Positions 10,533 through 22,090 of a stretch of DNA of 64,000 nt are shown piece after piece (the stretch's first letter is position 1; each line of letters begins with the position of its first letter). The DNA lies in assembly GCF_028502605.1 (NCBI RefSeq), contig NC_079236.1, positions 1,550,001-1,614,000 on the forward strand. Direction: 5' to 3'. The notes under the pieces are model-generated. The model was not told the origin of the DNA. It searched no databases and saw only the letters and a list, made by a program, of their open reading frames with translations. A program made the translations under genes and the position numbers. The DNA comes from Trichoderma breve. Lineage: Eukaryota > Ascomycota > Sordariomycetes > Hypocreales > Hypocreaceae.

Positions 10533-11919
10533 TGTGAATATGCAGATTATCGAGGCTGCAGCTTCTGGGTGCGAGAGCTCTTCCGAGAATCCCGCCTGGT
10601 GAGGTTGTGGGTGATGGAAGATGAATTAGTTGATTAGTGAAGAGCTCTGGAGAAAAAGTTGGAGAGCCGATGGGACCCGCATGGTTGCGCCGCAAGCCGG
10701 CGACTTGGCCCGGGTGCGCCAATAGGGATTTCTCTTTATTAATCAGTCTTGAAGAAGCCTTTTATTAAGTCGGCAACTATGACACCTCGACTTTTAATTT
10801 CGTTGCTATATGGCGTAATATGCTTTTTTCTCTCTTATAATGGTTGAGGTGTTCATTCAAGACTGGACTTTTACTGTCTCTGTGGAATTGGTGGAGCGGC
10901 CAAATGCGCCGAATCAGTGCGCTGAATGCGCCGACATTATTTAGTAGCCGGTTTTGAAGTTGAAAGCATTTCAGTCACAGTCAAATGATGGCAAACAAAT
11001 CACAAAAATGAAATGTACGGCAATATGTATGTATTGTATTTCCTTATTCACATTAACACCAAGCCTCCTCTCCCCAAAACTCCAGCATCCGAATGAAACC
11101 CCAGAGGACGTACGCCAAGACTACAAGCCGTCAAGTCAAGAGCATGAGTGCAGCTGTGCGAGTTCTTCTCAAGTGGCACAAGAGAGATATCGCCTCAAAC
11201 TTCACCGAGCCTCGACCATCTCATCACCAATATATAAAAGGGGTATCACCAACAGAAGCGAATAAGTGCCCGTTCACCCGTGAAATAGAAGTACATCAGC
11301 ATGCTGAATGTATGCCCATGGTATCAGATCCAAAGATTTTTGAATGGAAGAATCGCCTAGTGCAAGGTGATGACAGAAACAAGTTGGGGTGAAAAATGTA
11401 ATTGAATTGAAGTTAGATTCCAGCCAGTGCGCTCGCACACACTGGATGCTGCTCCCTAGCCATATGAAGAGATGCCCACTGACTTTTGCTTGAAGGGCGA
11501 GTCAACTCCACGTGTGGAAATGACCGGCAGCCAGCATCTGCTTCATGAATGAGTAGGGGCAGCGAGGACAAAAAGGATATCCAAGAAATAAATCATCAAT
11601 AGGGGTTGTGAGCTCAGCAGCGCCATTGGCGCGCGTAAACACAGGCAAAAAGGGTAAATTGAGAAATGAATTAGACCGCCAGGCCTTTGTGGACGAAAAG
11701 AACCCGTCCCTTTCCAGCGGAAGCACGTTGCCAAGTCGTCGGCGGGTCGTAGATATTCGTAGATTGTCATACAGAAGAATGTGTTTTTTATTTCAAGCTG
11801 ACAAAGGAAAACGAAGAAACGAGCGAAGAAGTCAAGATGGTTGTCTGTGGATCAAAGAAGCAATCCACGTCATGCCCTTTAGATGTCCACACTCCAAACC
11901 TTTGCAAAGCCGCAGAGAT
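10533..11919. other. Intergenic region between lipoyl synthase and the GPI-type protein
   Basis: The left part must be the lipoyl synthase promoter and the right part the 3' UTR of the GPI-type protein gene. Short open frames here have no recognisable features. No repeats stand out. Confidence 0.5.
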
Positions 11920-12282
11920 TTACAAGAAAGCGACCATGATCATGCCGGCAACACCAGCCAGAGCGATCTTGCTAGCCTCAAGAGCAACGCCAGCGTTCTG
12001 GGGGCCCTTGGTAACAGTAGCGATGGGGGCGCCAGAGGTGGCAACAGTTGTAGGGTGGAAAGCAGTCGAGCTGACAGCAGTGCCGACAGACTGATGGCTG
12101 GCTGAGGTGGTAGCAGCGGCAGTGGTGGTGTTGTGAGCAGCGGTGGTAGAAATAGAAGTGACAGTGTGGACCTTCTTGAGAGTGACAGTCTTGGTCAGGA
12201 TGGTTGTTGACGTCTCAGTGGTAGTAGACTGGGCGAGAGCAAGAGCCGGCAGAACGGCGACGGCGAACATGGAGAACTTCAT
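11920..12282 (-). CDS. Small Ser/Thr-rich secreted protein, probably GPI-anchored
   Basis: A single exon encodes 120 residues. Residues 1-17 form a signal peptide (MKFSMFAVAVLPALALA, cleavage before QST). The mature part up to about residue 95 is dominated by Thr, Ser, Ala and Val and should be heavily O-glycosylated. The last 25 residues contain a small-residue stretch followed by a hydrophobic tail ending AGVAGMIMVAFL, the pattern of a GPI-attachment signal. It has no Cys and no catalytic domain. The likely location is the plasma membrane or cell wall. No specific function can be assigned. It is flanked by long gene-free regions on both sides. Confidence 0.8.
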   Translation of the reverse strand: MKFSMFAVAVLPALALAQSTTTETSTTILTKTVTLKKVHTVTSISTTAAHNTTTAAATTSASHQSVGTAVSSTAFHPTTVATSGAPIATVTKGPQNAGVALEASKIALAGVAGMIMVAFL

Positions 12283-14922
12283 CTTGATTCTTCGAGGTTT
12301 GGTGTTTTTTGGTTGATGTTTTGGTGTAATCTGCGCACAGGCTATCTAAGCGTCGCGAAGAGATGGGTGAAAGTGAAGCGCAAGTATAGCGGTAGAATCA
12401 AGCAAGATGATGGATATCTGGAGTGATTCACTCGAAATGTTGGAAATACTGCGAGTAGTTAGCAAATGATGCCGTCTAGAACGATGTGTGTGCTGCCAAC
12501 CTTGAGATGCGCTGGAGGTAGCGGTTATGGTGGTGTGGTATGTGAATTGTTTGTTATTGCGTGGTGCAAATGAGTGTGATGAGGGTATAATAATGGACAA
12601 TCGATATCCAAGAGATGCGTTATGTGAAGGAATGGACAAGACTTTGCCAACGAAGTCTTTTGTTGATGGAGTTTGTGAAACGAGCAGAAACGTTTGAGGA
12701 GATGGTGAGGAGAAGGAGAAAGAAAGAAGAGCGAGGAGGCGAAACAAAACGATTTGACAAAAACGAGCCCAGCCCAGCTAAGGCGCCATCGCAGGGCGGA
12801 CTGGCTTGGAGGGCGACTGATCCAAGACAAGCAGCCAATAGTGCTCTCAAGTGCCACCCAAACAAATATGGGGCCGGCATCGAGGGCCGTGCAGGTAGAG
12901 GAGACATGAAGGGATTGGGGGGGATGGGTGTCATCAGCAGGTAGACACGACCTGGGGTTTAGTCGCGCTTGGACGCTGGTGAAATTAAGGTGTGTCATAT
13001 TTGGTACTTCGTACGAGGCCGGGCCCAAATTTTTGTCAGGCTTGTCGCAGAGGCCAAAGTTAATGCGGTTGAGGATGCCGCGGTTTCACCTCTTGTTTTT
13101 GTTTGATTCCTTTCAATTCCACGAGTCGAGTGTGTTCTTTCGTTTCGTAACTTGACCACCTGGTCCCGCATGTTAATCTCGCCATGTCCTCCCAAATGAA
13201 TTGATCACCTCAGCCAGTATTACAGTCTCATGTCAGTTCTGCAGGCATCGCCAAAACCAAAACCGCCATCCCCAGCAAAATATCGTCCCAAGTTGTGTCG
13301 TCCCAGCCCAACCGCTGCAGCCGCCTCTTCTTGGTCACATTGCCGTCCCCATTCATCCAAATACGGGCTGACAGGGCAGATCTTTTCTTAGCTGGAGCAC
13401 AGCGATCTGCGCTCGACGGTCCAAAGCGAGCCCCTCCTCCGCAATACTGTTCAGAACCGATTCCTCACCCCTGGCTGCAGGGTCTGAGGGTTCAAGAAGC
13501 GAAAGAAAGCCTGACTCGTCGCGATGTCATGCCCTCGCTCAAACGTGCTGCACCCTTGTGCGGCCGATGTTGTATGTACCTCCACATATAACCCACAATG
13601 GTCAAGTACATGCGATGCAGAAAATGAAGAAGTAAAAAGACCCATCAGGGGTTGTTGCGGCCGCTCCTTTGGTGTGCACCTTAAAATGCCTTCATTTCCT
13701 GCCGGCAGCTGATTGGTGGCCATTGAGTCTGTTCCTGCATGGTGCCTGGCACTTGGTTTGCTAGCGGGCAAAATTACTGGGCAGAGGCCACGCCGCTAAC
13801 TTTTTAGTGCAGCGCTTTAGCGAGCGCCTGAAAGATGATCCAATTCTTGTGTGTTCCATCGCATTCAACTCGGATCTTTGAATGGTCTGGGCTAGGTTGC
13901 ATCGATTGAATTCTCGTTCGCCCCCTGGCGAGAAAATACGAGGCACGTGAACGAATCATTTCCCATCATCTGCTTTTTTCTCTTTGTCTTACTCTTTGCT
14001 TTGATCTGCTCTGAAAAACAACAATGCAATCCGCCCTTCTGGCTCATGCTTTCAAAGGGCGGCAGACAAAATCATGTCGCACCACGTTGCTCTTGAAACT
14101 CAGCAGCAAAGCTTGGGCCGCCTCGCCTACGAGCAAATCATCAGCATTCTAGCGGCTTTCGGGCCCCTCCGAGATCTCGCGTGAAATTATCGACGGCTAG
14201 CCTGAGTTGGCGAATTTGCTGTTAGTGCTGCAGAGTAATACTGGTACCAACACTAACACAGTACTTGATGTTTTGCCTCTCCAACTACCTACCCAAGCGG
14301 AGGTCAGAAGAAGCGAGACCGCAAAATGAATAAGTGCATATATTCAGCAATATAAGCACCCAACCAGCTTATCAAACTCGTACAGTATAGAGATAATACT
14401 AACTACTGGATAAGTATAGACATAATAGCAGTTACTAGAGAAATATAGATATACTAGTAGCAGTTAGTAGAAAAATATAGATATACATGTAGTAATCAAT
14501 ATTAGAGAAAATGTAGCTATAGTAGCAGATACTTGAAAAACTAGGGGTTATAGGTTGTTATTTGAGGTGGGTGTTCGAAATCTTCTCTGGCTCGGTTTTC
14601 CTGTCCTTCACTTGCTACCCAACGATCATCGTTAGAGATCTGCACATGTCCCTATTTTGGCGTTTTGTCTTTATTCTGTGGGAAGCAGTGGGTTCAACCT
14701 TGCAGATCCATCTCGTGGCACTCTTATCTGATCTGGCTGTCGAACAGGGAATTTATTTCAGCAATCCAATGGAAAAATGGGCAAGTTACTCCCAAAAAGC
14801 AAAGAAATTCTATTACATATCTGGCAGATATCCCAAATCCAGGATTCTAATAATAATAGCCTTGTTTATCATGCCATACAAATAAACCCAATTCAATGAA
14901 CTGTTGGTACATATTCTTCTGC
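12283..14922. other. Long gene-free region upstream of the GPI-type gene
   Basis: About 2.6 kb without a recognisable gene. The part next to 12283 is Ser/Phe/Pro-like in translation but has no family features and is probably promoter or 5' UTR. The right part holds dispersed repeat copy 2 (14294-14625) and the 3' side of the 5-oxoprolinase gene. Confidence 0.55.
14294..14625. repeat. Dispersed AT-rich repeat, copy 2, with tandem ~32-bp units
   Basis: This copy starts AAGCGGAGGTCAGAAGAAGC and ends at GTGTTCGAAATCTTCTCTGGC, matching copy 1 at 7282-7475. The middle has more tandem degenerate units (AGCAGTTA.TAG.AAAATATAGATAT) than copy 1, so the two copies differ mainly in unit number. It is non-coding. 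Confidence 0.7.
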
Positions 14923-17900
14923 TCATGCCTTGATTCGTCCCCAAGCACCTCCTCCAGGAGACTCGATCACGACGCTCTCCCCAGCGTTCAGTCGGGTGGT
15001 GGCCTTTGCTCCCAGATTGATGACTCTCTTCAGCCCTGTTCTCGCATCTGTGACCTTGATGCTGTTGAGACCGGCCTCGCCGTCGCCTCCACCCTCCATA
15101 CCGTAAGGACGACGCGATCTTCTTTCGCTGAGAATAGAGCATTGCACGGGAACACGGAATTCAATCTCCCTAACGGTTCCGTCGCCGCCTCCGTTGCGAC
15201 CCTTTCCTCCCGAACCTTTGCGTAGCTCGAAGCGCCGCAAGATACACGGATATCTCTTCTCGAAAACTTCGGGGTCGGTGATTCTCGTGTTTGTCATGTG
15301 CGTGTGCACACCACTCTGTCCGATCCAATCAGGCCCAGCGCCAGATCCGCCAGCAATGGTTTCGTAGTAACCAAAGCCTTCTTTATGCTCCCCTGTATTG
15401 GGATCCTTTCCACCGGTGCCGAATGTGAGGTTATTGCAACAGCCTTGACTGGCAGCACAGGCGTTGAATGCGCGGAGGACGACATCAGTAACGCGTTGGG
15501 ATGTCAGCACATTGCCACCAACAACAGCGAGGCCGTCTCCGGGATTCAGAATAGTGCCTTCCGGGATGACAATCTTAATGGGTGACAGGCAGCCTTGGTT
15601 GAGGGGGATGGATGATGATACAAGACAGCGCAAGCAGTAGATGATGGCAGAATGCGTGATGGCCATGGGGGCGTTTGTGTTGCCCAATACCTGAGGTCCG
15701 GTGCCCGTAAAGTCGAAGACGGCAGATCCATCGGGGGAAATGCTAATGGATAGACGGATGGGCGTTCCATCATCCATGTAATCAGTCGCAACAAGAGGCT
15801 CAGAGCCATATTTGGCGCGCGTTTCCTTCAATAAAGCACGGACGGCGTCTTCTGCGGTGTGTTGAATGGCATACATGTATCTGTGTACAGAAGCTAGGCC
15901 ATTCTCTTCAATGAGACCCTTGATCAGCGAGATGCCCTTTGCGTTGGCTGCGATTTGGGCTTTGAGGTCCGAGATGTTGTCTTGCAGTCTTCGGGTGCCT
16001 GAGCAACCTTCGTACTGGGCAGGCTCCTCCAGCAACAGTCTCACCACTTCTGCTTCGTTGAAACGGCCTTCACTGACAAGCTTCGTAGATTGAATAGCAG
16101 CACCTTCTTGCCAGAGTGCTGACGAGGTAGGGGGCATAGAGCCTGGAAGAATACCACCAATATCAGCATGGTGGCCACGAGAGGCAACATAAAAGGCAAG
16201 CTTGTCTCCATCAAAGACGGGTGTGATGACTGTAATGTCTGGGAGATGCGTGCCACCACACGAGGGGTGGTTCGACATGAGTACATCTCCATCACGGAGC
16301 TTGCCTTCCCAAAGGCGGTGTTGATATTGGACAGCGAATTGCATGGATCCCAGGTGGACGGGTACGTGTGGTGCGTTTGCGACGAGGCCGCCGTCGGGGC
16401 TGAAGATGGCACATGAGAAATCAAGACGCTCCTTGATGTTGGTTGACACGGCAGTCCGCCTCAGTGTGCGGCCCATTTGCTCTGCGATGCCCATGAATCT
16501 ATGGCCAAAGACTGTGAGCTGGATTGGGCTAAACTCTTCCTGTTCGCCGTTGGTCTTGGACCCCTTGGTGTTCAGCGCACCGTCAATGACGACGTAGCTG
16601 TCTAGGATCGTAGCTGTTGTTCCGGGAGCAACGACAATGGTTTGAGTGTTGTCAATGATGAGTGCCGGGCCGGCAATTCGCGATGCCTCTGGAAGCTTCT
16701 GAAGTTCGTAGATAGGGGTGTCCACACGTCCCGCGCCTTCGAAATACACTGGATTTGATCCGTCCGCGTTGGGTGAAGGGAGACGGAGGCTCTGAATCTT
16801 GTTCATCTGGGCAAACGGAGTCTTGGTCTGCTTTGCGCCGGTTCCGCCGACAGCTCGGATGCGGATATCATCCACAATAATGTCCTTCTCGGGGAAGTGG
16901 AATCCAAAGCTGCGCTTGTGAGCATCTTCAAACTCCCGCTTGAAGTCCCAATCTTGGCCCTTGAGGATCATGAGGGAGCTATTTGAGCCGGCGTATCTCA
17001 TGCTAAGGTAAGAATTGTGCGTGATTTGTTGCACTGAAAATCCCTGGCTCACGAGCGCATCCGTTGCCTGTCGGGCCAGGCCCTCGAGCTGAGACCGGAT
17101 TTCGTTCTCTGTCTCGGAGCTATAGACGATCGCGGCTGGGCGTTGCGTCTCGTGAACGACGTCTGCTAATGAGATGCCATATGCAGACAAGATGGAAGAG
17201 TACTTGTGCATGATGATTCGAGAGATGCCCAGGACATTGGCTACCGCGCAAGCATGCTGTCCGCCTGCACCGCCAAAGCAAGCAAGGTGATGGTCAGCGG
17301 CATCGTAGCCACGAGCCTCTGTAAGAGCGCGAATAGGTCCCGCCATGCCCTCGTTGGCAACTTTCAGGAATCCGAGGGCCACCTCTTCCGATGAGAACAG
17401 GGAGAGCCCAGAGGCCTTTCTGTCCTTGTTGATCTCATGTGTGAGCTCGGCAAACTTGAGCTCGACGATTTCGCGATTCAGCGGCTCGTTCTCTTTGGGG
17501 CCGAATACTTTGGGGAAGTACTCTGGTAAGATTCTGCCTAAGAACAGGTTTGCGTCTGTGATGGTCAATGGACCGCCTTTGCGGTAACAGGCCGGACCGG
17601 GATGAGCAGATGCGGACTCGGGGCCCACGTTGAAGAGGCCGTTTCTCCAGGAGAGTATAGAACCGCCTCCTGCGGCGACTGTGTGAATATCGAGCTGCGG
17701 AGACTGAATAGAGATGCCAGCCGTGGTGGTTTCGAAGACGTGATCATAGACACCTGCGTACCTGGACACGTCTGTCGATGTGCCGCCCATATCGAAGCCG
17801 ATGATGGGCCGCTTCTCCTCCTCATCCCAGGATGTTTGGGCGTAGCCAACGACACCACCTGCAGGACCTGAAAGGATGGCTTTGAGGCCGCTGAATTTTC

Positions 17901-18768
17901 GGTAATCTGCCAGGCCTCCGTCTGACTGCATGAACTCGATTCTGGTATCTGCAGAAGAGAATCCGCCGCGGAAGTTTGCCTCGATTGAGCTGATGTATTT
18001 TCTGATGATGGGAGTAAGATAAGCATCTGCAATGGCAGATGTTCCTCGTGGCACCACGTTGATCATGGGCTGGAGCTCTGATGACAATGTGACGGAAAAG
18101 CCCATCTCCAAAGCGAGCTTGCCGACAAGAAGCTCGTGGTTTGGGTAGGCATATGAGTGGATGAAGACTATGGCGATGGAGCGGAAGCCTTGGCTCCATA
18201 CTTCTGCCAGCTGTTTGTGGATCACGCTGAGATCAGGCTCTTGTAGAATCCGAATGGTTTCGCCGGTGACTGCGGCGACGAGCTGTGAATCTTGGGCTGT
18301 GGGGGTGGTTTTGACGGAGTCTGGGTCTTCTGTGTAATCTTCCATGGTGACGCGCTCATCTACTTCTACTACATGGTCGTAGAGAACTTCTGGTCGCGAC
18401 ACCGACAGATCGAAAATCTGCGGCCGCGACTGGTTTCCGATGGCCAAAAGGTCGCGGAAGCCCCTTGTGGTGACGAGGGCAACTTTTTCGCCTTTGCGCT
18501 CTAAAAGGGCGTTTGTGGCGACGGTGGTTCCCATGCGAATGGACTCGAAATGGAAGAGATCGAGGGGTTGGCCTCGTGGCAGCTGCTCCCCGGTCACCAG
18601 CTCCAGGATCCTCCGGATGCCTTCTGTTGGGGCATCTTGGTAGTTGGCGGGATCAACGGAGAGGAGCTTGAGAATGATGTCGTCTCTGCCGGGGATTGAG
18701 GCGTGGACATCAGTAAAGGTGCCGCCTCTGTCGATGGAGACTCGGATACGGAGAGATTTGATGGCCAT
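14923..18768 (-). CDS. 5-oxoprolinase (ATP-dependent), hydantoinase A/B fusion
   Basis: One uninterrupted frame encodes 1281 residues, the normal size for eukaryotic 5-oxoprolinase. The enzyme hydrolyses 5-oxo-L-proline (pyroglutamate) to glutamate with ATP, in the cytosol, as part of glutathione turnover. The N-terminal HyuA half begins with the nucleotide-binding motif DRGGTFTDV (residues 13-21) and contains MGTTVATNALLERKG and IIGFDMGGTSTDVSRY. The C-terminal HyuB half contains FSPIQLTVFGHRFMGIAEQM, FSCAIFSPDGGLVANAPHVP, HPSCGGTHLPDI and a glycine-rich end (GGDGTVREIEF, ESPGGGAWG). It is divergent from the Zn2Cys6 gene at 19590 across an 821-bp region. A related hydantoinase or N-methylhydantoinase specificity cannot be excluded from sequence alone. 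Confidence 0.93.
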   Translation of the reverse strand: MAIKSLRIRVSIDRGGTFTDVHASIPGRDDIILKLLSVDPANYQDAPTEGIRRILELVTGEQLPRGQPLDLFHFESIRMGTTVATNALLERKGEKVALVTTRGFRDLLAIGNQSRPQIFDLSVSRPEVLYDHVVEVDERVTMEDYTEDPDSVKTTPTAQDSQLVAAVTGETIRILQEPDLSVIHKQLAEVWSQGFRSIAIVFIHSYAYPNHELLVGKLALEMGFSVTLSSELQPMINVVPRGTSAIADAYLTPIIRKYISSIEANFRGGFSSADTRIEFMQSDGGLADYRKFSGLKAILSGPAGGVVGYAQTSWDEEEKRPIIGFDMGGTSTDVSRYAGVYDHVFETTTAGISIQSPQLDIHTVAAGGGSILSWRNGLFNVGPESASAHPGPACYRKGGPLTITDANLFLGRILPEYFPKVFGPKENEPLNREIVELKFAELTHEINKDRKASGLSLFSSEEVALGFLKVANEGMAGPIRALTEARGYDAADHHLACFGGAGGQHACAVANVLGISRIIMHKYSSILSAYGISLADVVHETQRPAAIVYSSETENEIRSQLEGLARQATDALVSQGFSVQQITHNSYLSMRYAGSNSSLMILKGQDWDFKREFEDAHKRSFGFHFPEKDIIVDDIRIRAVGGTGAKQTKTPFAQMNKIQSLRLPSPNADGSNPVYFEGAGRVDTPIYELQKLPEASRIAGPALIIDNTQTIVVAPGTTATILDSYVVIDGALNTKGSKTNGEQEEFSPIQLTVFGHRFMGIAEQMGRTLRRTAVSTNIKERLDFSCAIFSPDGGLVANAPHVPVHLGSMQFAVQYQHRLWEGKLRDGDVLMSNHPSCGGTHLPDITVITPVFDGDKLAFYVASRGHHADIGGILPGSMPPTSSALWQEGAAIQSTKLVSEGRFNEAEVVRLLLEEPAQYEGCSGTRRLQDNISDLKAQIAANAKGISLIKGLIEENGLASVHRYMYAIQHTAEDAVRALLKETRAKYGSEPLVATDYMDDGTPIRLSISISPDGSAVFDFTGTGPQVLGNTNAPMAITHSAIIYCLRCLVSSSIPLNQGCLSPIKIVIPEGTILNPGDGLAVVGGNVLTSQRVTDVVLRAFNACAASQGCCNNLTFGTGGKDPNTGEHKEGFGYYETIAGGSGAGPDWIGQSGVHTHMTNTRITDPEVFEKRYPCILRRFELRKGSGGKGRNGGGDGTVREIEFRVPVQCSILSERRSRRPYGMEGGGDGEAGLNSIKVTDARTGLKRVINLGAKATTRLNAGESVVIESPGGGAWGRIKA

Positions 18769-19589
18769 GGTTGGGTATATTGGGTGTTGTGGTTGATGGA
18801 GTCCAACAGCAGAGCAGCAAGCAGCTAGTCCTTTATATCAAGGCTCGCTTTCTCTCTCTCTCTCTGCCAGGAAGATGAGGAGGCAAAGTTGAGAACGTGC
18901 ACGACACTTTGAAATTGTCTCCATCTCTCTGCTGGATCTCACATTCCATCTCCGCATGTCGGAATCTCCTCCGCGCTCCCCAGACGCAACATCCATGGCC
19001 GTGATTCGCGAGTGCGGAAGCACAAAATCCGGTGGGCAAGCCGGTGTGGGTCCCCGAGATGGAGTCGCAGCCCCGGAATGAATCGCCAGAGCTGGTCTAA
19101 ACCAAGAAGAGGTTAATGTGTGCTGCAGATGAGGAGTCTTGTCGGGGTCGATTCCCGACGCAGATGACACTGGATTTTGCCGAACGAAACAAGGCAAACA
19201 AGGCACACGTTTGCCGGGAATCCAGCCCTGTCGACGAGGCTTATCATTTGGCTGTGATTGTGATACCCGGGACTGCGGCTGAGTGCGGCTGTCTATCTGT
19301 GTGTGCGAAGGAAGTTGGCGTAGGCAGATTTCCATCATTGATGTCTGCGTCTATCTCGGGATAGCAGTCCGTCGCGTTTTCGGAGGCCTTCGCGATCAGC
19401 GGGCTCGCGATCAGGCTGAGGCTCCTATGCTGGAGCTCGCTTCGGTCTGGAAGAGTCAAATACAGCAACAAGACAGGGCCTTGTTCTCCTCGATGGCCCA
19501 CATCTCGCAGGGTTCGTCTGAGTCAAGCAATTCTACGAGTGGTGATACTCGTGTTGCAATTTCATAGACTTTAAAGATTTTGTCATACG
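18769..19589. promoter_or_regulatory. Divergent promoter region, 5-oxoprolinase / Zn2Cys6 regulator
   Basis: This 821-bp stretch separates two divergent starts. Near the oxoprolinase start there is a (CT)n tract (about 18848-18865). Near the regulator there are two direct copies of TCGCGATCAG at 19390-19399 and 19405-19414 (15-bp period), each with the palindromic core TCGCGA. A third related TCGCG occurs at about 19371. These are candidate binding sites, possibly for the adjacent regulator. No gene is seen. Confidence 0.55.
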
Positions 19590-22090
19590 ATGGAAACTCC
19601 AGAGGATTCGCCTGGGCAGGTTGCGGAGCAGTTTACTTCAAGACCAGTTGCGTGAGTGGACTCTTTTTCTCGGCATACTTACAAGGATATATACTCATTT
19701 CATATTCTTCTCATCCAGTTGTCTGAATTGCCGCCAGCGACGCTCATACTGCTCCAAGGAGAAGCCTACGTGCTCGAGATGTCGTGATTCTCGATTGAAG
19801 TGTGTTTATGAAGGAGCGCGGAAGATTCTGGTCAATGAATCGTATGTCTGAACGATGTTTCATTATTTGCACCAAATGAAGATTAATTCTGGTCAAATAG
19901 TTATTTGCGAGAGCTCGAAGCAAAAGCAAAAGCCTTAGACAGTAAGTCCACATATGCTTCTTTTTATTTGATGCAAGCTCTCAACATGATGAATTTCGTT
20001 ACTAAGACCTTTTATGCAGGCATGCAGCCCGGCGGCTCGACTGCCACGATCCGCCATCGCAATTCCAATGATGAAGACGACGACTTTGAAGATGAGCAGC
20101 CTCTACTTGAGCCCTTTACTCAACTGAGTCTAGACAAACCCTCAACAAGTAAGTATCCCTTATGGCATTTCGTAGTATGAACTCTTCTCATCTCTCATCT
20201 TCCTCCAGGTTTCCAAGGTCCTGCATCAGCAGACAATTTCCTTCGCAATGTGAGAAAGTTGTCTGGCTTCCAGGGTGATGATGGGAGTCTCGACTTGGTG
20301 AACAATTTCTATGAGCCTGACGCTCTGCCTTCACGGCGACAAGTCGTGTTCAGCATTCGCTCGCGGCTGCCGCCCATTGACATGGCACGACGGCTCTTTT
20401 CAGCACAATACATGTATATCGGCACCATTTTTGCCTTTACCGATCCGAGGGACTCGTTTGAGCGCTTGCTGGTTGAAGCTTATAGCGGATTACCAGATCC
20501 TTCCGATAAGACGGCGTGCTTGGAGTACGCCAAGGTGCTCTTGATTCTTGCCTTTGGGCAGCTGTACTCGGTGAATCAATGGGTAGATTTTCGAGGACCT
20601 CCCGGGTTCGATTACTTTAGAGATGCGCTAAATCTGCTTCCCGAGACCCATGAAGAAGGGTCTATTCTATGCGTTGAGACTTTGGCGCTTGCGGGATACT
20701 TTATGCAAAATATGAACCGACGAGATGCTGCGTTCCAGTATATTGGCAAGGCTTTGCGCATGGCCATCTCACTCGGGTTGCACCAAGAAGTGAGCCCTCA
20801 CTACAGCTCACAGCAGGGCCCGGTTTTGGACAAGGCAGAGAGAGAACATCGTCGTCGAGTCTGGTGGTCTATCTACAGCTTGGACAGGATTCTGTGCGTC
20901 AAGTCTGGTAATCCCATCACTATTCAAGATGAGGACATCGGAGTAGACATGCCATCGCTGCTCCCAGGAGATGCCGAGTATTGTCCTGCCGTAGTGCTGC
21001 GCCATTACACCGAACTGTCTCGCATTCTCGGCCAGATTCACATGACGATATACCGTAGATCAAACAAATCTGCGCCAAAATCCGGCAAGAGCCTCATGGC
21101 GTCGGTACAGAGTATCATCTTTTCCCTTTCAAAATGGAATCGCGAGCTGCCCGATGAGCTGCGGTTTGACCCTGCACAGCTGACTTTTAGCCGCGAGAGT
21201 GTTGGAGCATTTGCACACTACTATCAATGTATTAACATGACTGTACGGCCGTTGCTATTTCATGTGGTCCAGAAGCGTTTGAAGGCGATTCGAAGCGGCG
21301 ATGGTCCGGCTGAGAAGGAGCGCGACTGGAAAGAAGGGCTCTCGCAGACGACGGTGAGAGTCATTGACATGTGCATTGGAGCGGCACAGGATGTTATCAA
21401 TATGATGGCCATTGTGGCACAACGAGACTTGGTTGGTAAGTTGCCGAAGCAAACGTCCCTCTTCACTTATCTTGATCACGGGGTTTCTGACTTTCTGCTG
21501 TAGCAACATATGGCTACATGGACGGGGAGCACATCTTTTCTGCCACGATTGTGCTCGTCATGGTATGCACGGCATTTCCTGACAATGCCGCTAACAACTT
21601 GGCCATGGCAGCTGGGCTTGGCCTGTTGAGGAACATGGGCGAGCGAGGGAATAGCCATATGGGCGCTCGATATGAGTTGCTGGCGAACATCTACTCGGGC
21701 TCGAGTATTTTCTCTCCCACTGCCCATCAGCAGCAATTTGCTATGATGACGCCTGTCTCTCAAACTGCCACTCCGATGAATGGCAAGGGAACTGTCACGC
21801 CACGCATATCGATGGCTCCATACCCCATCACAGCATACAGTACCGCCGTAGGCAGTGCAGATGGGCCGTTCAACTTTCCAGCGGTCAATAATGATGCACT
21901 GAACGAACCATTTTATGACGAGAGCGTGAGCACGGGCATGGATTTTGGACTTTGGGAAGAGGGATTTGCATATCCGACGATGGATTTAGACCTAGATTTG
22001 GCGCAGCGTACATCGACGGTTGGGGGAACTGGCGGGCCAGATATTCGCGAGTGGATGATTGATTTTATGGGACAGGGTAATTCAGCATGA
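19590..22090 (+). CDS. Zn2Cys6 transcription factor with fungal-specific TF domain
   Basis: Six exons (19590-19651, 19719-19841, 19901-19941, 20020-20148, 20209-21435, 21504-22090) join in frame to give 722 residues. The zinc cluster CLNCRQRRSYCSKEKPTCSR plus CRDSRLKC gives the spacing C-x2-C-x6-C-x6-C-x2-C-x6-C at about residues 22-49, followed by a basic linker and an acidic region (NDEDDDFEDEQPLLEP). The central fungal_trans domain shows SLGLHQEVSP and REHRRRVWWSIYSLDRILCV, typical of this class. The C-terminus is low-complexity and probably activating. The first intron interrupts the zinc cluster just before Cys1. Its position between 5-oxoprolinase and an MFS transporter suggests it controls them. 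That target assignment is inference. Confidence 0.92.

Noticed and set aside
12346..13946. Overlapping open frames upstream of the GPI-type gene
   Set aside because: Several frames are open at once on both strands, with low-complexity Ser/Phe/Pro translation and no conserved motif; more likely promoter or UTR sequence.
18848..18866. (CT)n tract as a meaningful repeat
   Set aside because: A short pyrimidine run just upstream of a fungal start codon is common and needs no further explanation.
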